This document shows, one piece after another, positions 1 through 8,649 of a DNA stretch of 64,000 nt. This stretch comes from Denitrobaculum tricleocarpae. Lineage in GTDB: Bacteria; Pseudomonadota; Alphaproteobacteria; Kiloniellales; Kiloniellaceae. The stretch is from the NCBI RefSeq assembly GCF_007004665.1, contig NZ_ML660052.1:496001-560000 (forward strand). The letters run 5' to 3'. Within the stretch, counting starts at the first letter, position 1; every line of letters begins with the position of its first letter. The notes beneath the pieces are model-generated. The model did not search any database, was not told the DNA's origin, and saw nothing but the letters and a program-made list of their open reading frames with translations. The position numbers were made by a program, and so were the translations under genes.

Positions 1-530
1 TCGGCTTTGTCTTTGCCCATATGGAATCGACCCTGGCGCTTTGGGCCGACGTTGCCTTCGGTTGGGAAGCGCGGGAAGTCGGATACCTCTTTGCTTTTGC
101 GGGCGTGGTTGCGGTGATCTTTCAGGCTGGATTACTCGGTCCCCTGACCCGGCGCTTCGGTGAAGCGCGGCTGATCGTCTTCTCCTCGATCCTGCTGGGC
201 GTCGGCATGGCTCTGGTGCCCAGTGCGACGACTGTGACCCAGGTTCTGCTCGCCATTGCGTGTCTCGCGGCGGGCTTCGGTCTGGGCAACCCCTCGATCC
301 AAAGCCTGATTACGCAGCTCAGCCGGCCCGAGATTGCCGGTGTGGCCCTCGGGATGGGCCAGGCGGCCAGCAGCCTTGCCCGCGTGGTCGGTCCCCTCTG
401 GGCCGGATTCCTGTTTCAGAAGATCGGACCAGACTGGCCCTATATCGCCGGTGCCTGCTTTATGGCGGTGGTGTTCTTTCTCGCGGAGAACTTACGGCGG
501 CGGGTACAGACGGCGGACGACGCTGTTTGA
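1..530 (+). CDS. MFS transporter, C-terminal part (cut by window start)
   Basis: The reading frame is open from base 3, so this is the 3' end of a longer gene; the ATG at 21 is internal. The visible ~175 residues contain several hydrophobic helices separated by short loops. A Gly-rich helix with LGPLTRRFGEARLI resembles the cytoplasmic loop between helices of TetA/Bcr-like major facilitator exporters. The protein probably sits in the inner membrane and exports a small molecule by proton antiport; the substrate cannot be told. It converges with rsmD, with 13 bases between the two stops. Confidence 0.85.
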   Translation, partial: GFVFAHMESTLALWADVAFGWEAREVGYLFAFAGVVAVIFQAGLLGPLTRRFGEARLIVFSSILLGVGMALVPSATTVTQVLLAIACLAAGFGLGNPSIQSLITQLSRPEIAGVALGMGQAASSLARVVGPLWAGFLFQKIGPDWPYIAGACFMAVVFFLAENLRRRVQTADDAV

Positions 531-543
531 AACACGCGTCGTC

Positions 544-1104
544 CTAAAGCTTGCGCAGAAAGATCAAGCGGGCTTTTCCGTACTTTCGATTGTCCAGTTC
601 CTCGAAACCTTCCGGCACCTCGAAGGACTCCTGCGCCATGAGTTCCACGACCACGAGTGCAGCAGGTGCGATCCAGCCGGCGGCGTCCAGGGCCAGGATC
701 GCGGGGCGCGGCAGGTCCTGATTGTAGGGCGGATCCATCAGGATGATCGAGCAGGCTTCACGCGCGGGCGGCGGACGCAATACATCGGCCTGCAAGACGT
801 CGCTGGTGTTTTCCTCACCCAGGGACTTTACGTTCGCGCGGCAGGCGGTAAGCGAAGCCGCGAGGTTTTCCAGGAAGGTGACTTTGGCAGCGCCGCGGGA
901 CAGCGCCTCGAGTCCCAGCGCACCAGTGCCCGCGAAGGCATCCAGCACCTGCGCGTCGATCAGCGGATTGCCCTCTTCGGCGAGTTTACCCTGGCAGAGA
1001 ATGTTGAACATGGATTCCCGGGTGCGGTCCGCAGTCGGGCGGACGGTAAGTCCGTCCGGTGCATCGATGGGCCGTCCCCTATGTCGTCCGCCGACGATTC
1101 GCAT
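544..1104 (-). CDS. rsmD: 16S rRNA (guanine(966)-N2)-methyltransferase RsmD
   Basis: A 186-residue SAM-dependent Rossmann methyltransferase of usual RsmD length, expected to methylate G966 of 16S rRNA in the small ribosomal subunit. The N-terminus MRIVGGRHRGR and the run RPTADRTRESMFNIL are typical of the family. The SAM-binding loop DAFAGTGALGLEALSRG lies at about 55-71 and the base-flipping catalytic motif DPPYNQ at about 124-129. The start codon lies 26 bases inside the end of the upstream pseudouridine synthase gene, so the two are probably translated from one message. The rluB-rsmD pairing is common in Alphaproteobacteria. Confidence 0.95.
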   Translation of the reverse strand: MRIVGGRHRGRPIDAPDGLTVRPTADRTRESMFNILCQGKLAEEGNPLIDAQVLDAFAGTGALGLEALSRGAAKVTFLENLAASLTACRANVKSLGEENTSDVLQADVLRPPPAREACSIILMDPPYNQDLPRPAILALDAAGWIAPAALVVVELMAQESFEVPEGFEELDNRKYGKARLIFLRKL

Positions 1105-2332
1105 TTTTACCTCCCCGCTTCGCTGGTGCCGCAGGCGTTTTTGACGTGCGCGTGGCCGCTTTGCTGCTCAGCTTGCGGCTGTTCGTGCTGCTTTTGCGTC
1201 CTCCGCCTTTGGTTTTCCTGGTCGTGGCATCGGTGAGGTCCGTTGCGCCTTTTGGCAGGCGCGGTTTTGATTTTGCCGGCGGTCGGCCGGCGCTTGTTCG
1301 CCCCGGACTCGTTTTCGCAGTGCCTGGTTTTTCGCCGCCCGCTTTGCCTTTCAGTCCAGCCTTTACCTTGTTGCGGGCAGGCCTGGTCGTGCGGGTCGGC
1401 TTCCCATCCGGCGCTGTGGACGCAGGTGCGGCGTCTCTGCTCTCGACACCCAGCTGGTCGCGCAAAATGCGCGCCGGGATGCTCTCGATCTTGCCCGGTG
1501 CCAGGTCGCCGAGCTGAAAGGGGCCGTAGGAGACCCGGATCAGCCGGTTGACGGTCAGGCCCAGGTGTTCGCAGATCCGCCGGATTTCCCGGTTCTTTCC
1601 CTCGCGCAGGGTCATGGCAAGCCAGGCATTGCTGGCCGCCTGGTGCTCCAGCTGGGCTTGAATCGGGCCGTAATTGACACCCTCGACCGTGATGCCTTTT
1701 TCCAGCGCCTTGATCTGAGCCGGATCGACCCGGCCATGGACCCGCACCCGGTAGCGGCGGGACCAGCCGGTGGAAGGCAGTTCGAGCTTGCGCTTGAGCT
1801 CACCGTCATTGGTGAAGAGCAGAAGACCTTCTGAGTTGTAATCCAGACGCCCGACAGGCTCCAGACGCGGCAGATCGCGCGGCAGGCCGTCGAAGACCGT
1901 CGGCCGGCCTTCGGGATCTTTGCGCGTCGTCATCACGCCCCTGGGTTTGTGAAAGCGCCAGACGCGGGTCTGCTCCGGGGCGGGCAGGGGCTGGCCGTCA
2001 ACGACGATCGATTGATCCGGAGTGACCACGACGGCGGCGGTGTCGAGTGTTTTGCCGTCGAGCTTCACCCGTCCCTCAGCAATCCAGCGTTCCGCATCCC
2101 GGCGGGAGCAGAGCCCGGCGCGCGCGATGATCTTCGCGATGCGCTCGCCTTTTGACGCTTTGGCGGCGTGGGGCTGGTCGTCCTTTGGTGTTTTGAAAAC
2201 AGTGTTCTGCGTGCGCGGTGTTTTCTCGTACGTACTTGCCTTGGCGGGGCGTACGTTTCCGGACTTCGCACTTGGAGCCGTTGTCTTGCGGGCGTCTCGT
2301 TTCTTACCGGCCCCTTGTCTCTTGCTAGGCAT
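1079..2332 (-). CDS. rluB: RsuA/RluB-family rRNA pseudouridine synthase
   Basis: About 417 residues from ATG at 2332; an in-frame upstream ATG at 2380 is less likely because it lies deeper inside the preceding gene. An S4 RNA-binding domain (GERIAKIIARAGLCSRRDAE) starts near residue 62. The catalytic segment GRLDYNSEGLLLF near 161-173 carries the nucleophilic Asp164, and GKNREIRRICEHLGL is the RluB/E/F signature. It should isomerise a uridine in 23S rRNA. Both ends are unusual: about 60 residues at the N-terminus and 115 at the C-terminus are low-complexity K/R/T/P/A-rich tails outside the enzyme fold. It overlaps the preceding amidotransferase gene by 8 bases and rsmD by 26. Confidence 0.9.
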   Translation of the reverse strand: MPSKRQGAGKKRDARKTTAPSAKSGNVRPAKASTYEKTPRTQNTVFKTPKDDQPHAAKASKGERIAKIIARAGLCSRRDAERWIAEGRVKLDGKTLDTAAVVVTPDQSIVVDGQPLPAPEQTRVWRFHKPRGVMTTRKDPEGRPTVFDGLPRDLPRLEPVGRLDYNSEGLLLFTNDGELKRKLELPSTGWSRRYRVRVHGRVDPAQIKALEKGITVEGVNYGPIQAQLEHQAASNAWLAMTLREGKNREIRRICEHLGLTVNRLIRVSYGPFQLGDLAPGKIESIPARILRDQLGVESRDAAPASTAPDGKPTRTTRPARNKVKAGLKGKAGGEKPGTAKTSPGRTSAGRPPAKSKPRLPKGATDLTDATTRKTKGGGRKSSTNSRKLSSKAATRTSKTPAAPAKRGGKNANRRRTT

Positions 2333-3083
2333 GAATTGCGTGTCTTTCGTCTCGCGCACGGCTGGCGCTGATAAAGGCATTCAGGATCGCGTCGTCGCCC
2401 GGGGAAATCGAAAACTCGGGATGCCACTGCACGCCGAGGCAGAAACGATAAGCCGGGGCTTCGATGCCCTCGATCACACCGTCACCGGCCGTTGCATTGA
2501 CGATGACACCCGGGCCAACCGACTTCACGGCCTGATGGTGGGCCGAGTTCACCGCGAGGATCCTGGTCTTGCAGATCTGGTGCAGGAGGCCGCCGTCGAG
2601 CAGTGTCACCTCGTGCCCGGCTTCATCGCGCGGATTGGGTTGCTCGTGGGCAAGAGGTTCCGCGATCTCATCGGGAATATGCTGAATGAGTGTGCCACCC
2701 AGGACTACGTTCAGGAGCTGCTGACCACCGCAGATTCCCAGAACCGGGATATCACGTGCAAGAGCACCGCGCGTGATCGCCAGCTCAAAGTCCGTGCGCC
2801 GGGTCTTTGTGGTCACCGTCTCATGCCGGGCGTTGGCGCCGAAGAGTGCCGGATCGACATCGAAGGCGCCGCCCGTAACGATCAGGCCGTCAAGCTGCGC
2901 AAGATAGTGTTCGGCGAGATCCGGTTCATGCGGCAGGGCGATCGGCAGGCCGCCCGCCTTCACGACTGCGGCACAGTAGTTCTGCCGCAGCGCATACCAG
3001 GGAAACTTCGACCAGCCACCGGCCTCTTCGGAATCCAGGGTAAGACCCACGACGGGCCGGTTCGGGGAGAGATTGTCGGACAT
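2325..3083 (-). CDS. Gamma-glutamyl-gamma-aminobutyrate hydrolase family protein (class I glutamine amidotransferase, peptidase C26)
   Basis: 252 residues from the ATG at 3083; the frame is open upstream to 3170 but that extension (MVKTKARRSQAA...) is Ala/Arg-rich and looks non-coding. The class-I glutaminase triad is visible: the nucleophile in GICGGQQLLN (Cys118) and His221/Glu223 in QWHPEF. IVTGGAFDVDPALFG is characteristic of PuuD-like gamma-Glu-GABA hydrolases. No puu polyamine catabolic genes are nearby, so the true substrate is unknown; a gamma-glutamyl amide is likely. It is the first gene of a minus-strand run with rluB and rsmD. Confidence 0.85.
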   Translation of the reverse strand: MSDNLSPNRPVVGLTLDSEEAGGWSKFPWYALRQNYCAAVVKAGGLPIALPHEPDLAEHYLAQLDGLIVTGGAFDVDPALFGANARHETVTTKTRRTDFELAITRGALARDIPVLGICGGQQLLNVVLGGTLIQHIPDEIAEPLAHEQPNPRDEAGHEVTLLDGGLLHQICKTRILAVNSAHHQAVKSVGPGVIVNATAGDGVIEGIEAPAYRFCLGVQWHPEFSISPGDDAILNAFISASRARDERHAIHA

Positions 3084-3162
3084 GGCGCGAATGTAGGCGC
3101 GCCGGCAGGCCGGAGCAATAGCGCGCTTTGCCTCTGCTGCTTGAGAGCGTCGCGCCTTCGTC

Positions 3163-3207
3163 TTGACCAAGCCCGGAAAAGACTATAATTAGCATAAATG
3201 TTAATTA
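3163..3207 (+). promoter_or_regulatory. Candidate promoter and operator of the ArsR gene
   Basis: TTGACC at 3163-3168 and a perfect TATAAT at 3184-3189 (15-base spacer, shorter than ideal) precede the ArsR gene. Overlapping the -10 is an AT-rich dyad: TAATTA at 3186-3191 and TAATTA at 3202-3207 separated by 10 bases. A dyad covering the -10 of an ArsR-family gene fits autorepression. AAGGAG at 3206-3211 is the Shine-Dalgarno site. The functional reading is inference. Confidence 0.5.
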
Positions 3208-3223
3208 AGGAGACTGTTAAACA

Positions 3224-3616
3224 ATGTCCTCGACAGATCCTCTGAGTCAGACCTTTGCGGCGCTTGCAGACCCGACACGGCGGGCTATTCTGGAACGCCT
3301 GGCCAAAGGGAAAGCGCCCGTCGGCGAACTCGCGGCGCCTTTCGACATTTCGGCGCCGGCTATTTCGCGGCATTTGAAGGTGCTCGAAAAAGCCGGTCTG
3401 GTCCGGCGCGAAACCGACGCGCAGTGGCGGCGCTGCAGCCTGCAGCCGGAACCTCTGATGTCCGTCGACAAATGGATCGGCAAGCACCGCAAGTTCTGGG
3501 AGCAGCAGTTCGGGCAGCTGGCGGGTTATCTCGATCGTGCACGGCAAATTCAGATGCGGGCCGAGCAGGCGGGTGCGAAGCCGAAAGCCATGAAGGGTCG
3601 CGATGGCGGGAAATGA
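3224..3616 (+). CDS. ArsR/SmtB-family HTH transcriptional regulator
   Basis: 130 residues, typical for the family. A winged helix-turn-helix runs from about 10 to 85, with ALADPTRRAILERLAKG as first helix and ISAPAISRHLKVLEKAGLV as recognition helix and following strand. The metal-binding ELCVCDL-type box is replaced by GELAAPFDIS, so this looks like the metal-independent SdpR-like branch. Members of that branch are often followed by an SRPBCC/AHSA1 partner; here tadA follows instead, so the partner is missing. The C-terminal part (WIGKHRKFWEQQFGQL) is a likely dimerisation helix. Autoregulation is suggested by the upstream dyad. Confidence 0.88.
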   Translation: MSSTDPLSQTFAALADPTRRAILERLAKGKAPVGELAAPFDISAPAISRHLKVLEKAGLVRRETDAQWRRCSLQPEPLMSVDKWIGKHRKFWEQQFGQLAGYLDRARQIQMRAEQAGAKPKAMKGRDGGK

Positions 3617-3672
3617 CAGTCCGGGACGTGACAGTCCGGGGCGCTCGGTTTGAAAAGCGATAGGTCCGTGAC

Positions 3673-4131
3673 ATGCCCCTGAAGCAAGCAGGTCCCATGC
3701 ACAGGGCGTTGGCTCTGGCACGTACGGCCGCGGCGGCGGGCGAGGTCCCGGTCGGTGCCGTCCTTGTGGATGGGAAGAGCGGTGAGCTGCTCGCGGAGGG
3801 ACACAATCTGGTTGAGACCCGGCATGATCCCACGGCACACGCCGAACTGCTTGTCATCCGCGAGGCCGCTGAAAAACTGGGACAGACGAGACTGGAGCAA
3901 GCCGATCTTTACGTGACACTGGAGCCCTGCCCAATGTGCGCGGCGGCGATTTCCTTTGCGCGCCTCCGACGGGTTTACTTCGGCGCCTACGACCCGAAAG
4001 GCGGCGGCGTCGATCATGGTCCCCGGATCTTCGAGCAACCGACATGTCATCACCGTCCCGAAGTGATCGGAGGGATGGAAGAAACCGCCTGCGCGGAAAT
4101 TCTGCGCGATTTTTTCAAGGCGCGTCGGTAG
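3673..4131 (+). CDS. tadA: tRNA-specific adenosine deaminase TadA
   Basis: 152 residues. It should deaminate adenosine to inosine at the wobble position of tRNA-Arg(ACG). The zinc cytidine/deoxycytidylate deaminase fold is clear: HAE with His56 (zinc) and Glu58 (proton shuttle), and PCPMC with Cys86 and Cys89 as the other zinc ligands. The C-terminal segment with GGGVDH is TadA-like rather than a guanine or cytidine deaminase. It lies 56 bases after the ArsR gene on the same strand, followed by the RidA gene. Confidence 0.93.
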   Translation: MPLKQAGPMHRALALARTAAAAGEVPVGAVLVDGKSGELLAEGHNLVETRHDPTAHAELLVIREAAEKLGQTRLEQADLYVTLEPCPMCAAAISFARLRRVYFGAYDPKGGGVDHGPRIFEQPTCHHRPEVIGGMEETACAEILRDFFKARR

Positions 4132-4185
4132 TCTGTTCCAGACGGCTGAACCGATAAGCGTCCATTTGACAAGGAATTTGCCGCG

Positions 4186-4605
4186 ATGATCGAGAGCTTC
4201 AATCCACCCGACGTCTGGGCGCCTTTCGGTGCCTTTTCCATGGGCGTTGTGCAGGGTGAGGGACAGACTCTTTATCTGAAGGGGCAGGTGTCGCTGGATC
4301 CCGCCGGCGAAGTGGTCGGGCAGGACGATATGCAGGCTCAGGTCGGGCAGACCCTGAGCAATATCTCAGCGGTCCTGGCCCATGTGGGCGGAACCATGGC
4401 CGATGTTGTCTCGCTCACGCAGTATGTGACGGATATCGAGGCCTTCATGGCCTCGGGCGCGGTGCGGAAGAAATTCTTCGCCGAACCCTATCCTGTGACG
4501 ACGACCGTCGAGGTCTCGCGACTCTATGATCCCAGGCTGATGGTTGAGATCACGGCGATCGCAGAGATCCCAAGAGAACGGTTCCGTCACCCGAACAGGG
4601 CGTGA
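4186..4605 (+). CDS. RidA-family (YjgF/YER057c/UK114) protein
   Basis: 139 residues of the chorismate-mutase-like RidA fold. Classical RidA deaminates reactive enamine/imine intermediates from PLP enzymes; other subfamilies act differently. The family frame is present: GQTLYLKGQVSLDPAGEVVG near the N-terminus, DVVSLTQYVTDIEAFM in the middle, and a C-terminal strand where true RidA has the carboxylate-binding Arg (here TTVEVSRLYDPRLMVEITAIA). The Arg is followed by an insertion relative to canonical RidA, so a Rid subfamily member other than RidA itself is possible. It converges with purD, with a 12-base gap. Confidence 0.82.
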   Translation: MIESFNPPDVWAPFGAFSMGVVQGEGQTLYLKGQVSLDPAGEVVGQDDMQAQVGQTLSNISAVLAHVGGTMADVVSLTQYVTDIEAFMASGAVRKKFFAEPYPVTTTVEVSRLYDPRLMVEITAIAEIPRERFRHPNRA

Positions 4606-4617
4606 CGAGGAAGCAGT

Positions 4618-5895
4618 CTAGCCGCGTTTGATGGCCCGCCAGCCGATGTCTCTGCGGCAGAAGCCGCCCGGCCAGTCGAGGCGGTCGACCGCCACATAGG
4701 CGCGTGCCTGCGCTTTCGCGATATCGGGCGCCCTCGCCGTGACATTGAGCACACGTCCGCCGTTGGCGAGGATCTCACCTGCCTCACCGGCCTTCGTACC
4801 CGCGTGGAAGATGACGACGCCCTCTTCCGCTCCGGCCTCGGTCAGACCACGGATTTCATCGCCTTTGCTGTAACTGCCGGGGTAGCCTTTGGCGGCCATG
4901 ACGACGGTCAGGGCCGTTTCCTGATGCCATTGCAGCTCCGCCTGTTCGAGGGTTCCGTCATGCGTTGCGATCAGCGCTGGCAGGATATCGGATTCCAGCA
5001 GCAGCATCAGCACCTGGCACTCCGGGTCGCCGAAACGCACGTTGTATTCGATCAGCTTTGGTCCGTCCGGGGTCAGCATCAAGCCGGCATAGAGCACCCC
5101 GGTGTAGGGTTTTCCTTCCGCGCGCAGACCGTCAATCGTCGGTTTTATGATCTCGGCCAGGACCTGCCGCTCCAGATCCGGCGTCAGGACCGGCGCGGGG
5201 GCATAAGCGCCCATACCGCCGGTATTGAGTCCTGTATCGCCATCACCAACGCGTTTGTGATCCTGGGCGGAAAGGAGGGAAAGGACCGAGAGCCCATCGG
5301 TCAGAACGAAAAAGCTCGCTTCTTCCCCGGTCATAAATTCTTCGATCACCAGTTCCGCACCCGCGTCGCCAAAGACCGCGTCGGTCATGGCCGCATCGAC
5401 GGCCTGCTCGGCGGCCTCGACCGTCTCGGCGATAATCACACCCTTGCCCGCGGCCAGACCGTCGGTCTTGACCACGATCGGTGCGCCTTGCTGGCGGATG
5501 AAGGCCTTGGCCGACTCCGTATCCCGGAAGCGGCCGTAGGCGGCCGTGGGCACGTCGTACTTTGCGCAGATATCCTTCATGAAGCCTTTGGATCCCTCAA
5601 GCGCGGCTGCTGCGGCGGAAGGGCCGAAAGACTTGATGCCCAGGGCGTTCAGGCGGTCGACCAATCCCAGAACCAGGGGGCCTTCGGGACCGACAACGAC
5701 AAAATCGATCTTGTTTTCGCCACAATAATTGGCGATAGCCTCTACGTCCTCGGCGCCGACGGCGACGCAGGTCGCAAGCGATGCGATGCCCGCATTGCCC
5801 GGTGCGCAATACAACTCGCTGCAGAGCGGAGACTTCGCAAGAGACCAACAAAGTGCGTGCTCGCGCCCGCCCGAACCGACTACAAGAACCTTCAT
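4618..5895 (-). CDS. purD: Phosphoribosylamine--glycine ligase (GAR synthetase)
   Basis: 425 residues, full length for PurD, which joins glycine to 5-phosphoribosylamine with ATP in purine synthesis. The N-terminus [17 protein letters not shown] is the family signature. The ATP-grasp core contains [18 protein letters not shown] near 135-150, [14 protein letters not shown], and the metal-binding [10 protein letters not shown]. The start ATG at 5895 is preceded by a weak AGAAAG site. It is divergent from xseA across a 198-base spacer holding a perfect inverted repeat. Confidence 0.96.
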   Translation of the reverse strand: MKVLVVGSGGREHALCWSLAKSPLCSELYCAPGNAGIASLATCVAVGAEDVEAIANYCGENKIDFVVVGPEGPLVLGLVDRLNALGIKSFGPSAAAAALEGSKGFMKDICAKYDVPTAAYGRFRDTESAKAFIRQQGAPIVVKTDGLAAGKGVIIAETVEAAEQAVDAAMTDAVFGDAGAELVIEEFMTGEEASFFVLTDGLSVLSLLSAQDHKRVGDGDTGLNTGGMGAYAPAPVLTPDLERQVLAEIIKPTIDGLRAEGKPYTGVLYAGLMLTPDGPKLIEYNVRFGDPECQVLMLLLESDILPALIATHDGTLEQAELQWHQETALTVVMAAKGYPGSYSKGDEIRGLTEAGAEEGVVIFHAGTKAGEAGEILANGGRVLNVTARAPDIAKAQARAYVAVDRLDWPGGFCRRDIGWRAIKRG

Positions 5896-5930
5896 TGAAA
5901 ATACTTTCTTCTAAACCTTCGAGTCTGATC

Positions 5931-5968
5931 GTTTTTCACTGTCTCAGTGAAAAACGGAGCTCAGCTCC
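5931..5968. repeat. Inverted repeats in the purD-xseA spacer
   Basis: GTTTTTCACT (5931-5940), five bases, then AGTGAAAAAC (5946-5955): a perfect 10-bp stem. It is followed directly by the 13-base near-palindrome GGAGCTCAGCTCC (5956-5968). It sits about 35 bases upstream of the purD start on the minus strand and 125 bases upstream of xseA. An operator is more plausible than a terminator between divergent genes, but no known binding motif is recognised. Confidence 0.5.
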
Positions 5969-6093
5969 TCCTCCACATGCTTAGAAAGCGATCCATGGTC
6001 CCAACGGCGTCAATCGGAAACAGGTGCAGTCTAAGTCGTCCTTCTAAGTCATCCTTCACTCCGCGCGGCTTTTTAGCATAGGATGCCGACGCA

Positions 6094-7647
6094 ATGAGCG
6101 ACTTTTCTACAGACGGCGGCGGGATGGTTCCAGGAGAACCGTCTAATATGCCCGAGTTCTCGGTTTCTGAAATCTCTCAGGCCGTCAAGCGGACCCTGGA
6201 GACCAGCTTCGACCGGGTCCGGGTGCGCGGTGAGATCTCCGGTTTCAAGCGCGCGGCCTCCGGCCATCTCTACATGGCTTTGAAAGACGATTCCGCGGTT
6301 CTCGACGGTGTGTGCTGGCGCGGTGTCGCCGGACGGTTGGGGATGCAGCCTGAAGACGGCATGGAAGTGATCGCCACCGGCCGCCTGACCAGCTATCCCG
6401 GGCGCTCGAAGTATCAGATTGTCATCGATCGCATGGAGCTGGCGGGCGCGGGCGCGCTTCTCAAGCTGCTCGAAGACCGCAAGAAAAAGCTCGCGGCCGA
6501 AGGCCTCTTCGAAGCAGAGAGAAAACGCGACCTGCCTTTCCTGCCGGAAGTGATCGGGGTCGTGACCTCACCCACCGGGGCGGTCATTCGCGATATCATG
6601 CATCGTCTGTCAGATCGCTTTCCGCGCCGGGTTATGGTTTGGCCTGTGGTCGTGCAGGGCGATGCGGCGGCAGGCCAGATCGCCGCGGCCATTCGGGGCT
6701 TCAACAGCCTCTCCGAAACCGGGGCCGTGCCCCGTCCCGAGGTGTTGATCGTTGCGCGTGGCGGCGGAAGCCTGGAGGATCTCTGGGCCTTTAACGAGGA
6801 AGTCGTTGTCAGGGCGGCTGCCGAATCCGACATCCCGTTGATTTCCGCGGTCGGGCATGAAACCGATACGACCCTGATCGATTTTGCTTCGGACCGGCGG
6901 GCGCCGACTCCCACGGCAGCGGCGGAGATCGCGGTCCCCGTACGCGCGGAGCTGACGGCGCAGACTCTGGATCTCGAGCGGCGTTTGCTCGCCGGGGCGG
7001 GCCGTTTCCTGACGGAGCGCCGCATGGAAGTCGAGGGTCTGGGACGCGGCCTGCCGGATCCCAGACGTTTGCTCGAGGAAAAGACTCAGCGCCTGGATGA
7101 CTCCGCCGAACGGCTTGGCAATGCCATGAACAACTTCATTGGTTACCGGCGCGGCACTCTGGTTGAACTGGCAGCGCAGTTGCCGCATCCGAGACAGCAA
7201 ATACGCTTGTCCCGGCAACAGCTCTCGGCGCAGAGCGAACGCTTGAAATCCCTGCGTCCGCGTCTGGTCGAACCTTTCCGTCAGGCGTATCAGCGGATTG
7301 ATGCCGGACGGCGCCTTGGCGAATCAGGACGCGATCTGACCCGGGAACGGCAGCGGGTGGTCGCCGAGCTGGGCCGCATCCTCGAGAGCGTTTCGTACAA
7401 GAATGTTCTGCAGCGCGGCTTCGCGGTTGTGCGCGGTGAAAAGGGAAGCGTCGGTCGTGCGGCGGAGGTTGCCGACGGCATGAAACTGGACATTGAGTTC
7501 CATGATGGGCAGGTTTCTGTTACGGCCGGTGACGCTCCGACGCTTCGGCAACCAGATGACAAGCCGCCCGTTGTCAAAAAAACGAAACCAATAAAGTCCA
7601 AAAGTAGCAGCCCTTCCAAAGGCGACCCTCAAGGAACTTTGCTATGA
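6094..7647 (+). CDS. xseA: Exodeoxyribonuclease VII large subunit
   Basis: 517 residues. It forms with XseB the nuclease that degrades single-stranded DNA. The N-terminal OB-fold begins near 24 with PEFSVSEISQAVKRTLE and RVRGEISGFKRAASGHLYMALKD. The catalytic domain contains VTSPTGAVIRDI, ARGGGSLEDLWAFNEE and the conserved SAVGHETDTTLIDFASDRRAPTPTAAAE. A long helical/coiled-coil stretch follows, and a C-terminal Lys/Ser-rich tail (KKTKPIKSKSSS). The ATG at 6094 has AGGATG 10 bases upstream. It overlaps the next gene by 4 bases (ATGA). No xseB is seen in the window. Confidence 0.95.
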   Translation: MSDFSTDGGGMVPGEPSNMPEFSVSEISQAVKRTLETSFDRVRVRGEISGFKRAASGHLYMALKDDSAVLDGVCWRGVAGRLGMQPEDGMEVIATGRLTSYPGRSKYQIVIDRMELAGAGALLKLLEDRKKKLAAEGLFEAERKRDLPFLPEVIGVVTSPTGAVIRDIMHRLSDRFPRRVMVWPVVVQGDAAAGQIAAAIRGFNSLSETGAVPRPEVLIVARGGGSLEDLWAFNEEVVVRAAAESDIPLISAVGHETDTTLIDFASDRRAPTPTAAAEIAVPVRAELTAQTLDLERRLLAGAGRFLTERRMEVEGLGRGLPDPRRLLEEKTQRLDDSAERLGNAMNNFIGYRRGTLVELAAQLPHPRQQIRLSRQQLSAQSERLKSLRPRLVEPFRQAYQRIDAGRRLGESGRDLTRERQRVVAELGRILESVSYKNVLQRGFAVVRGEKGSVGRAAEVADGMKLDIEFHDGQVSVTAGDAPTLRQPDDKPPVVKKTKPIKSKSSSPSKGDPQGTLL

Positions 7648-8483
7648 CATGGCAAAAGCTGAATTCTAGCTTTCTAACGTTTTTTCTCTTGTTGCCGTTG
7701 CTCGGCCCGGCTCATGCCGCGGGTGATCTGATTCTCGATGGTAATCTGATCCAGGGCGGCTTGATTATCGGGACCGTGACGCCGGGTGCCGAAGTCCAGA
7801 TCGGCGACCGTGTGCTGCGGGTTTCGCCTGAGGGGCGTTTCGTGCTTGGTTTCGGGCGGGATGCGGAGGCTGAAGCGGAACTGAACGTTACCTATCCGGA
7901 TGGTTCCAAGGAGGCCCGCCTTCTACCGGTCAAACCCCGGACCTACGATGTCGAATCGATTAACGGCGTGCCCCAGAAATACGTATCCCCGCCCGAGGAG
8001 GTTCAGGCGCGGATCCGGCGCGAAAATGAGGAAATCGCCCGTGTGCGCGCGATCGACCTGCCGGAACCCTGGTTCGAAAATGGATTCGTCTGGCCGGTCA
8101 TCGGGCGGATCAGCGGCGTGTATGGCAGTCAGCGTATTTTTAACGGCGAGCCGCGACGGCCGCATTTCGGAGTTGATATCGCCGCCCCCAAGGGCACGCC
8201 GATCGCAGCGCCCGCGGACGGAGTTATCTCCCTTGCAGAGCCGGACCTCTATTACAGCGGCGGCACCGTCATTCTGGATCACGGACACGGCCTGACCTCG
8301 ACCTTCCTGCATATGGATTCAATCTCGGTCGAGGTTGGCCAGAAGATCACGCAAGGCACCGAGATCGGAACACTGGGCAGCACCGGACGCTCCAGTGGTC
8401 CGCATCTGGACTGGCGGATGAACTGGTTCGAGGAACGCATCGATCCGCAGCTTCTGGCGGGGCCGATGCCTGCAACGAACTAG
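7644..8483 (+). CDS. M23-family (LytM) metallopeptidase, secreted
   Basis: 279 residues with an N-terminal signal peptide (hydrophobic SFLTFFLLLPLLG then AHAAG). The LytM/peptidase M23 domain lies at the C-terminus: HFGVDIAAPKGTPIAAPADG gives the zinc ligands His and Asp, and DHGHGLTSTFLHMD the HxH motif. All expected catalytic residues are present, so it is probably an active periplasmic peptidoglycan endopeptidase. Start overlaps the xseA stop (ATGA), giving an operon. The TAG stop is the end of a dispersed palindromic repeat, so the last codons may have been shaped by that insertion. Confidence 0.9.
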   Translation: MTWQKLNSSFLTFFLLLPLLGPAHAAGDLILDGNLIQGGLIIGTVTPGAEVQIGDRVLRVSPEGRFVLGFGRDAEAEAELNVTYPDGSKEARLLPVKPRTYDVESINGVPQKYVSPPEEVQARIRRENEEIARVRAIDLPEPWFENGFVWPVIGRISGVYGSQRIFNGEPRRPHFGVDIAAPKGTPIAAPADGVISLAEPDLYYSGGTVILDHGHGLTSTFLHMDSISVEVGQKITQGTEIGTLGSTGRSSGPHLDWRMNWFEERIDPQLLAGPMPATN

Positions 8484-8618
8484 AGCGCGTCATGTTTTAA
8501 CGGAAACACTCTGTGTTTTCGCTAAAACATGTGAACCCGCTCTACATCATATAATTAGAGCAGATTCACCCGTACGACGCATCGCCGTAGGCGATTCCAT
8601 CTAAACCGGATCTGCTCT
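8482..8618. repeat. Palindromic repeat doublet, copy 1 (A 8482-8543, B 8557-8618)
   Basis: Two 62-base imperfect palindromes separated by 13 bases. Element A has ends AGAGCG/CGCTCT and a centre made of CATGTTTTA and TAAAACATG arms. Element B has ends AGAGCAGAT/ATCTGCTCT, with ATCGCC-GTA-GGCGAT in its middle. Both are also present at 21164-21300 and 26018-26154 in the reverse order relative to the plus strand. This copy lies between the convergent M23 and acyltransferase genes and could also end transcription from both sides. The AG of the M23 TAG stop are the first two bases of A. Confidence 0.85.
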
Positions 8619-8649
8619 GGGTCTGTGGAGCCAGGCGAGACGCAAAACG

